Part shown: in pieces, positions 57,991-64,000 of the stretch
How the letters are laid out: the number at the start of each line of letters is the position of its first letter
How positions within the stretch are numbered: the first letter of the stretch is position 1
Assembly (NCBI GenBank): GCA_001939145.1
Contig: LSRX01000052.1
Coordinates: forward strand, 892,362-956,361
Origin: Symbiodinium microadriaticum
Taxonomy: Eukaryota; Sar; Dinophyceae; Suessiales; Symbiodiniaceae
DNA: 64,000 nucleotides
Direction of reading: 5' to 3'
Translations under genes and position numbers: made by a program
Notes under the pieces: generated by a model
The model's input: only the letters and a program-made list of their open reading frames with translations
Databases searched by the model: none
Told to the model about the DNA's origin: nothing

Positions 57991-58353
57991 GAATTTCAGA
58001 TTTTTGTATGTAAGGGTTTAAGGCTTTGGGTTTATACGGCTTTGCAATTAGAAGTTGCTGTAAGGGTTTAGTGTTGGGGGTTTAGGCCTTTGAATTTAGA
58101 ATTTAGAGGTTCCTGTAAGGGTTTAGGGTTTTGGGTTAATTGAACCGCGAGGTTGGGAAATTAATCGCGATGTTTTTTAGCTAGAATGAAATGGCGTATG
58201 ATTCTTCCATGGGAATGCTGTAACTTCTCGAGTTCCTGTATTCCAAGAACAATAACGTGTTTTGTTTTGTAGAAGGGTTCATGACCTGATTAGTTGAAGC
58301 TACCGTGCTTTTCGGGATTTCCTGTCAAGCCATGTAAAGGACCTTTGAGCTAC

Positions 58354-58447
58354 ACATAGGCCCCCAAGTAGTTTCCTTTAATGGTTTATATTTAGAATCC
58401 TATAAGGTACTATCAAAGAGGAACTAGCTACTTAGGGGCCTTATGGC
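58354..58447. mobile_element. MITE-like hairpin, CATAGGCCCCCAAGTAGT family
   Basis: Arms CACATAGGCCCCCAAGTAGT and GAACTAGCTACTTAGGGGCC; loop TTTATATTTAGAATCCTATA. Confidence 0.8.
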
Positions 58448-58530
58448 TACACCTACAATCCTTCACAGCCTTTACCCCCAAAACCCCTTTAAGCCCTGAG
58501 CCCGAGGACTAAACCTTATCTGCCGCTCAG

Positions 58531-58570
58531 GCCACTGAGTGCAAGAACTCCAAGCGCCCTGACATCAGCA
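58531..58570 (+). CDS. Furin-like repeat exon (ATECKNSKRPD)
   Basis: After GCTCAG|G the phase-0 frame reads ATECKNSKRPDIS, paralogous to ITECKNFKYLT at 37779. It lies between a weak CCCAAA stretch and a CCCTAAA run. Confidence 0.6.
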
Positions 58571-59208
58571 GCCCTAAACCCTAAGCCCTAAGCCCTAAGC
58601 CCGTCCCGTCATCCCTGCCGCCCTTTCTGGTCTCAGCATCTAGGGGTCGTGTGTTGAGGGTGAAGGGATTTAGGTTTTAGGGATCCGTGCTTTCGCGTTC
58701 ATTGTGAATTTCAATGTCTTCCCAAAGCTCTGTTTGACGTACTTGGTTCAAGGTTTTGGGTCGAGTTTCGGTGGGGGTGGCGTGATTCAGCTTCGACCTC
58801 TTCTGCGCGGTGCTTATTGCCCAGATCCATACCTGGACCCCAAACTAGAACCTAAAAGCACTAAACGCTAAAAACCTAAACCCCAAACCCTAAACCGTAA
58901 ACTTTAAGCCGAGTCGCTTTCAAGCCGTTCAGATGTCCAAACCAGGGCTGCGTATCAAGTTCATGCGATTGTAACTGTGATCCTTTTCGATTCGACGTCC
59001 TTTCGTACCGTTTTGCAGGGTTCTCACTGGCACAGACCCTACCCCCCAACCCTGAGCCCTAAAACCCCCAAATCCTAAACCCCAAATCCCAAACCCACTC
59101 CTCCTGAAACTACAAAACCCAAAACCCCCCAAAACCGCACTCCTAATCCTAAACCCTCAAACCCCCGCGCCCTAAAACCTAAAATCACAGAACAAAAAAT
59201 AACCCTTA

Positions 59209-59300
59209 CCCATAGGCCCCTAAGTAGTTCCTTTTTTGCGACTACTTTATAGGATTCTAAATATAAACCACAAAAAGGAACTACTTAGGGGCCGATGGGT
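59209..59300. mobile_element. MITE-like hairpin, best CCATAGGCCCCTAAGTAGT copy
   Basis: Arms CCCATAGGCCCCTAAGTAGT and ACTACTTAGGGGCCGATGGG; loop TTTATAGGATTCTAAATATA. Confidence 0.85.
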
Positions 59301-59569
59301 AAAGCCCAAGCCCTGGTACCCATACGGCAATTCAGGTCGTCAGAGGGCCTCAACCCACAGGGTTTTGGTTCAGGGCTAAGCCCCGAAGTCAACTAAGCCC
59401 CGACTCCACGGCACCAAACGCGCTAAATAGCCCAAATGCACTGGCATATGGATCCTGAGAGACTTTGGCTAAGGATTAACCCTTAGCCCTAAGACCCTAT
59501 ACACACTAAAACCCCAAACCCTAAACCCTCAACCCTGAACCCTAACCTTTAAAAGTCTAGACCGCGGGC

Positions 59570-60180
59570 GCGACCTAGTCGCGAAGCGGCCCGCGACGAT
59601 CATGACCCGCTTAGGCACATCACTACAGTTGCTGAAGCCTCTGCAGCCTCGCATCCTCGGCAACGCTTGATACCTCGACTTTAAATCCGCGAGACCACTG
59701 CCGGCACCGGCAGCCCCAGGCCGAAAGCTTGATATGACGCTGATACTCAGATTCCAGCGCCTAAAATCCGCAGTTATTTCCGGAGCCTAGGTCTTGCCAC
59801 GTCCCCGCCCGTAGGCGAGACGCCCGGCCTACCCCATGTGGGTTCTCCCGTATGCAGCGGGTTTTAGTTGTCGCTTTTTTTTGCACTTTCATGCCCAACA
59901 CCCTGCTTGAAAACATCAGGACGACATCGATGTCGAATGCGTGCGCAGAGGTCTCGCGCGAAATGTTTATCGCACCAAAAAGTTCACAGGGGTTTTCCAC
60001 GGCGGTTGATCGGCTGGGCGCAAGTTAAGTTGCATCCTTCAGCTACAACTTAACTTCCGCGCGATGTAAAGCCGGCCCGAAGCTCGGCATCTGGATCGTA
60101 TTGCTTGCCAATGTGCTTTGTGTCTTTGTATGATAAAAAATGAAGACAAAAGATGAATGGAATACACAACGAACCTCAAG
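59570..60180. other. GC-rich island without telomere repeats
   Basis: CpG-rich sequence of different character from its flanks. It includes the hairpin AAGTTAAGTTG...CAACTTAACTT at 60018-60062. Short frames on both strands are not convincing. Confidence 0.4.
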
Positions 60181-60204
60181 CGGGGCGCGCGTAGGGCTTG
60201 TCAC

Positions 60205-60350
60205 ACCCTAAACCCCAAACCCTAAACCCGCAACCCTGAACCCTAAACCCTGAGCCCTGAACCTTAAACCCAAAACCCTAAACCTTAAACCCCAGACCCT
60301 ATGCACCTAAATTCTTGATCTTAAACCCTGAACCCTAAACCTAAACCTTG
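60205..60350. repeat. CCCTAAA-type array
   Basis: CCCTAAA, CCCTGAA and CCTTAAA units ending directly at the next exon's acceptor. Confidence 0.85.
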
Positions 60351-60352
60351 AG

Positions 60353-60410
60353 GTATCTCACGCACGAGGCCACTTGTCAGGATGCCTGTCCAAATGGCCC
60401 GAGGGCCCAG
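60353..60410 (+). CDS. Furin-like repeat exon (YLTHEATCQDACPNG)
   Basis: After CTTGAG|G the phase-2 frame reads YLTHEATCQDACPNGPRAQE. CCCTAAA directly upstream, TTTAGGG downstream from 60425. Confidence 0.7.
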
Positions 60411-60424
60411 GAGAGATTCTGAGA

Positions 60425-60640
60425 TTGAGGCTTTAGAGTTTTAGGGTTTAGGGTTTTCGGGGCTCGAAGGCTTTTAGGGTTTAGGGCTCGAGGGTTTTTC
60501 AGAGTTTTAGGGATGAGTGGTTTAGGGGTTCAAAGAATAGGGTTTGAAGGCTTTAGGCTTTTTTTATGGACGAGGGCTTTAGGGATTAATGGTTTAGGGT
60601 TTAAATAGGGTTTGAGGGTTTCGGGAGTTGGAGGGTGTAG
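60425..60640. repeat. TTTAGGG-type array, degenerate
   Basis: TTTTAGGG, TTTGAGG and GATTTTAGGG units over more than 200 bp. Confidence 0.8.
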
Positions 60641-60887
60641 GGTTCCTTCTGGGTTACTAAAATGCTCCATATGAAGGCTGAGGGTTCCTTTAGAAAGGAG
60701 TGTAGGGTTGCGGCTTAGAGCTTGGAAAGAGTGGGTGGCTAAAACATTTCAAGTCTCCTGCAACAGGCTTGGCCGTTTAGCAGTGTCAGGGATGTGGGTT
60801 CAAGCTCTCAGAGTCAAAATGTGTCGGTCGAGTCGAGGCCGGGATTGTGATTTAGAGTTCAAGCACTGCGGCATTAGGCCTTAGGAG

Positions 60888-60997
60888 GTAGTATAGAGGC
60901 CCAAACAATTACAAATACTATTTTGGGGGTTCCTGATTATAATTATGGTAATAATATACCTCAAAACCCTATTCTAATTATTAAGGTCTCTACATCC
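60888..60997. mobile_element. MITE-like hairpin, CCTTAATAATTAGAATAGGG family
   Basis: GTAGTATAGAGGCCCAAACAATT with partner CTATTCTAATTATTAAGGTC; core TATAATTATGGTAATAATAT. Confidence 0.75.
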
Positions 60998-61015
60998 TGG
61001 GTATAACAACGCCAG

Positions 61016-61072
61016 TTGGCCTACAGCTGGCTGGGGACATGCGGCCGGAGAAGATCGAGTTCGGAGTTTAGA
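61016..61072 (+). CDS. Repeated mini-frame, copy 1 (LQLAGDM)
   Basis: GGCCTACAGCTGGCTGGGGA reads LQLAGDMRPEKIEFGV in one frame. A second copy at 61854-61935 reads LQLAGDMTAEGMVVTLIALK. The shared 24 of 25 bases and shared peptide suggest duplicated exons of an unrecognised sequence. Confidence 0.3.
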
Positions 61073-61131
61073 GCGTTTCAGGGTTTAGTGTGTAAGGTTT
61101 CGGGTTCGGGTTTGGGGAAAAGCGTGCGAAG

Positions 61132-61184
61132 CACAATCGACAAATGTCGTCAGTGTGGCTATCAGGCGAGCGAGAGTATCGCAG
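61132..61184 (+). CDS. Furin-like repeat exon (KCRQCGYQASE)
   Basis: After CGAAG the phase-2 frame reads TIDKCRQCGYQASESIA. C-x2-C as in DKCxxC. The adjacent upstream stretch is TTTAGGG type (exception). Confidence 0.5.
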
Positions 61185-61269
61185 GATTCCTGAATCATTC
61201 ACAGTTTAGGGATGCCTAAGGTTCCGGGCTTGGAGATATGGGCTGATGGTTGGCCTTATGGAAAAGGAT

Positions 61270-61620
61270 GTTTCGCGGGAGTTGAACGACAGACCTGAAG
61301 GAGAAGGACTTCTGGGGCCCGCGCGACAGCAAAGGAATTACTTTGATCGTGGCGACAAATGTCCTGAACTCCTCTGTCCCTGGACTCAAGGGCGGCTGGG
61401 ATTTTGGCTGGCGTGATGCCCCTCAGCTGGCGCCTGCAGAAGGGTGGACTCAGATCAGCGCCTTGCGTCAAACTCGCCAGGACCGAGAGCAGAAGGAAGG
61501 ACGCTTCTGCAGAAACCGACAGGCGGGTTGGTTGATGTCCGTGACCGTGAAGAGGCAACGAGAAGCGTATATGCCAGGCGGGTCAGACGCAGCAGATACT
61601 GTGGCCGGCACCCTACACCC
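61270..61620 (+). other. GC-rich block with unrec­ognised open frame
   Basis: A frame from about 61331 reads GITLIVATNVLNSSVPGLKG then WDFGWRDAPQLAPAEGWTQI; the minus strand is also open. It may be a transposon relic or an exon. A CCCTAAA array follows at 61612. Confidence 0.25.
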
Positions 61621-61776
61621 TAAACCCTAAACCCTCAACACATCCCCTAACTAAACCCCGAACCTAAACTCCCCCCTGAACCCTAGGCTAGCAGCCTTTG
61701 AAAACCCCCCCAAAACAGCGAAGCCTTAAATCCTGCAGCCCTAAGGTTCAGGGTTTAGGATTTAGGGTTTAGGGTA

Positions 61777-61853
61777 NNNNNNNNNNNNNNNNNNNNNNNN
61801 NNNNNNNNNNNNNNNNNNNNNNNNNNNNNNNNNNNNNNNNNNNNNNNNNNNNN
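61777..61853. other. Assembly gap (77 N)
   Basis: Run of N starting within a TTTAGGG array (61755-61776) and ending at the second copy of the LQLAGDM mini-frame. Confidence 0.95.
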
Positions 61854-61935
61854 TGGCCTACAGCTGGCAGGGGACATGACTGCGGAGGGGATGGTGGTCA
61901 CACTTATCGCCTTGAAGGTTCTTGAACAGTTTTAG
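61854..61935 (+). CDS. Repeated mini-frame, copy 2 (LQLAGDM)
   Basis: The frame reads LQLAGDMTAEGMVVTLIALK then VLEQF and a stop. It is a duplicate of 61016-61045. The copy lies against the gap, so part of it may be missing. Confidence 0.3.
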
Positions 61936-62282
61936 AGCCAGTTACAGCAGGATCATGAACAAAGAAGGTTCAGGGTTTAGGGTTAAGTACATCTGCAATA
62001 ACAACAACCTTGAACATCTAGCTCGTAAGTTGCTCCGAGTACCTACCCGACAGCCTTTTGTCTCGATTCTACATGCAGTCTGGATCGTAGTTCCTTTTGG
62101 GGTTTCCCGTCTTGGGTCCAAACTATATACCTGCTTAAACCGAAAAAAGGAACTGCAATGGAGACTATAGGAACTGGGTCAGGCAAACCCTCAACCCTAA
62201 CCCTAAATCGACATGAAAACCCTGAACAAGCCCTAAACCTCAATCCCCCAGCCCCTAAGCCCTAGCCTTAAACCAACTTCCA

Positions 62283-62362
62283 ATCGCATTTCTTAGACCT
62301 CTTGAGTACAACTATACTATACGGTTACCCTAAACCCCATGCTAATTCTGAAGGTCCCCACA
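62283..62362. mobile_element. MITE-like hairpin, degenerate CCTTAATAATTAGAATAGGG family
   Basis: CCCCATGCTAATTCTGAAGG right part; left arm weak. Confidence 0.4.
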
Positions 62363-62805
62363 TAATTATGTCATTTGTTCGGCTACGGTTTTGGAGCCCT
62401 GCTGTCTATACCTGGACCCTAAAGAACTTACCTTCTCAAGGATGTATGTAAGGAAACTATAATAAGGATCCCTAAACAGGTGGGTTTTATAGGATCCAGG
62501 TAGAGTTTAGGGTTTTGGTGTTGGGTCTGATCTGATGCGCAGAATCTAGATATAGAGGCTCAGCACACGAGACGCATATTTGATTCGGTGCTCCCAGCAA
62601 GAAACGTCCGGAGGTTTCTCTCGGCATCAAGAGCCTAACAAAAACCTGCCAGACCCACAGCAGCCTTAGTGCAGAACTAGCATTCTTTGCCTGCTTCCTC
62701 AGGTCCTAGCAGGTATTGACATGGAGGTAGACTCCAAACCCTTACTCCCAATCCAACCCTTAACCCCCAAACTCCTGTATCTGATTGCCCCGTGTAGCTA
62801 GAAGG

Positions 62806-62958
62806 GAGGCTATACTAAGGGTTTGGGCTTTAGGGTTTAGCATATAGGTTGTTGGGGTTGAGGCTATACTAAGGGTTTGGGCTTTAGGGTTTAACCCTAA
62901 ACCCCACACCCTAAACCATTTAGCATATAGCGGGTATAGTTGTTGGGGGTTTGCAGCC
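62806..62958. repeat. Duplicated 50-bp segment, second copy split by CCCTAAA insert
   Basis: GAGGCTATACTAAGGGTTTG ... TTTAGCATATAG ... GTTGTTGGGG occurs at 62806-62857. It occurs again from 62860, where CCCTAAACCCCACACCCTAA-type sequence (62893-62918) interrupts it before TTAGCATATAG. Confidence 0.85.
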
Positions 62959-62985
62959 AGAACCCTCATCCGAAGCCCTGGCAAG

Positions 62986-63052
62986 GCTACTTTCCGAAGG
63001 GCAATGGCGACGTTGGCAGACACTGCCCTCAATGCCATGATCCTTTGCTGCC
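62986..63052 (+). CDS. Furin-like repeat exon (GYFPKGNGDVGRHCPQC)
   Basis: After GGCAAG|G the phase-1 frame reads YFPKGNGDVGRHCPQCHDPL and meets TAA, so a donor lies near 63050. It covers YYPxGxxxxGRxCxxC. Confidence 0.7.
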
Positions 63053-63117
63053 ATAAAGGTTGCCGGGGGTCGGCGTGAGGGACTTTGCTGAAACAGGTGC
63101 CTCTATTTTGGAGCTCT

Positions 63118-63225
63118 TCCCAAACCCTCAACCCTGAACCCTGAACCCTCAAAACCTGCAACCCTAAAGCCCTAAACTCCAAAAACCTTAAACCCTAAAA
63201 CCCCAAACCTTCAACCCTAAACCGC
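63118..63225. repeat. CCCTAAA-type array
   Basis: CCCTCAA, CCCTGAA and CCCTAAA units; faces TTTAGGG at 63364-63460. Confidence 0.85.
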
Positions 63226-63363
63226 AAAATCTTCCACTTTCGGATTTGAGATTTACAGGAGCTGGAGGCTCCACCTGGAGTTTGCTAACTCTATGTTCCT
63301 AATACCCTAGCCCAAGAACCCGTAAGCTTCTAAAACCGAAGCTCAAACCCTTAGGCTCGAACT

Positions 63364-63460
63364 GTTTAGGGTTTAGGGCTTTAGGGTGCAGGGTTGTAGG
63401 GTTTTAAGGCTTTAGGGTTTAGGGTTTTAGGGTTTTAGGGTTTAGGGTTTAGGATTTAGT
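63364..63460. repeat. TTTAGGG-type array
   Basis: TTTAGGG with TTTTAGGG variants. Confidence 0.9.
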
Positions 63461-63587
63461 CTGGTGCAGATCCCTGACAGCTAAATCCACCTTAAACTGC
63501 ATGGCGTTCATGCATGGCAGTATCCCTCTTAAAACCCTTATTGAGGGATAGGGGTCTATCAACCCGGGGCCTACATTTACCTTCGAT

Positions 63588-63636
63588 AACAACTGCCTTA
63601 AATCCAAGTACCAAAGTTTGCTGCTTGGATGCAGGC
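63588..63636 (+). CDS. Possible furin-like exon (NCLKSKYQSLLLGC)
   Basis: The frame reads NCLKSKYQSLLLGC, matching C-x-N/K-x-KY...GxC, and ends at GGATGCAG|GC. No clear acceptor AG lies close upstream. The gene probably continues past the window. Confidence 0.35.
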
Positions 63637-63710
63637 GGACCCTTGCCTCAGCAAGAGGCCGACACCCAGACCGCGTGGTTGGTCCAGGTAAATACAGGGC
63701 TAAAATCCCG

Positions 63711-63826
63711 AATATATAGAGGCCTTAATAACTGCCCATGCCATTTTGGGGGTTCCTGATTATTATATTTCTAGTATCATATACCCTAAAATCCTCTTCT
63801 AATTATTAAGGTCCCTATATTACATC
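63711..63826. mobile_element. MITE-like hairpin, CCTTAATAATTAGAATAGGG family
   Basis: ATATAGAGGCCTTAATAACTG with partner CTCTTCTAATTATTAAGGTC. A TTTAGGG-type array (63905-63970) reaches the window end. Confidence 0.75.
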
Positions 63827-64000
63827 CTAGAGGGTCTTGTGATTCAGGTTCGCTTGATTCTGGTTCAAAGCCCGAATTCCATGCCTCTATTTCTAGTCTA
63901 GAGTTGGGAACAGGGTTTAGGGGTTGAGGGTTTCGGGATTAGGGTTCAGGGGTTTAGGGTTCGGGGTTTGGTTCTGTGGTTATCAGGCTTTGCTGTGGAC

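Noticed and set aside
15391..63970. A true chromosome end
   Set aside because: Arrays are short, degenerate, in both orientations and interleaved with exons; none is a terminal perfect run. Interstitial origin is far more likely.
1..64000. Dinoflagellate spliced-leader gene or tRNA/rRNA genes
   Set aside because: I looked for the spliced-leader core and for tRNA-like cloverleaf boxes and saw none I could defend.

Overview
The window looks like nuclear DNA of a dinoflagellate, probably of the Symbiodiniaceae/Suessiales kind; the organism is inferred, not proven. Supporting signs are: every recognisable gene but one weak candidate lies on the + strand, as in a unidirectional gene cluster; introns end in AG|G and some appear to start with GC or GA instead of GT; interstitial repeats are of the TTTAGGG telomere type; one gene is a DNA cytosine-5 methyltransferase; and there are many exons of a furin-like (PCSK5-like) cysteine-rich repeat protein. 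Two runs of N (23462-23721 and 61777-61853) mark assembly gaps beside telomere-like arrays.

Region 1, about 0.85-6.1 kb: exon blocks of a probable hAT-superfamily transposase. A core block carries an RNase-H-like C-x2-H region, a C-terminal dimerisation motif is split by an intron, and a long C-terminal extension follows. Region 2, 6.2-8.4 kb: a set of near-palindromes followed by a nearly complete DNA cytosine methyltransferase gene in at least five exons. Region 3, 8.6-13.0 kb: exon blocks of one or two large unrecognised proteins ending in a Lys-rich then Ser/Asp/Glu-rich tail. They are interrupted at 10.0-11.1 kb by AT-rich simple repeat, copies of GCGGCATGTCCCTTCGCCGC and one possible minus-strand exon. 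Region 4, 13.4-14.6 kb: a compact four-exon unknown gene with an acidic tail. Region 5, 14.6-15.4 kb: a repeat-bearing spacer.

Region 6, about 15.5 kb to the right edge: superficially a desert of degenerate TTTAGGG/CCCTAAA arrays and short hairpins. Read closely, it contains more than forty tiny + strand exon candidates of 30-120 bp. Most fit one cysteine-rich module: C-x-N-x-KYL...DGxC-x3-CPDGYYxNG...GRxCxxCxxNCxxC. The exons have compatible phases and AG|G acceptors, and three of them are exactly 50 bp in the same phase. I read this as one giant modular secreted or cell-surface gene (or a run of paralogues) with introns of about 1 kb made almost entirely of telomere-like repeats, MITE-like hairpins and minisatellites.

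The most striking pattern is polarity. CCCTAAA-type arrays tend to lie just upstream of exons and TTTAGGG-type arrays just downstream, so intron ends are complementary and the arrays sit where donor (G|GTTTAGGG) and branch-point-like (CTAAA) signals would be. Several places show telomere-like stretches inserted between, or inside, short direct duplications, one of them duplicating an exon start together with its splice acceptor. This suggests ongoing insertion of telomere repeats into a gene with splicing preserved.
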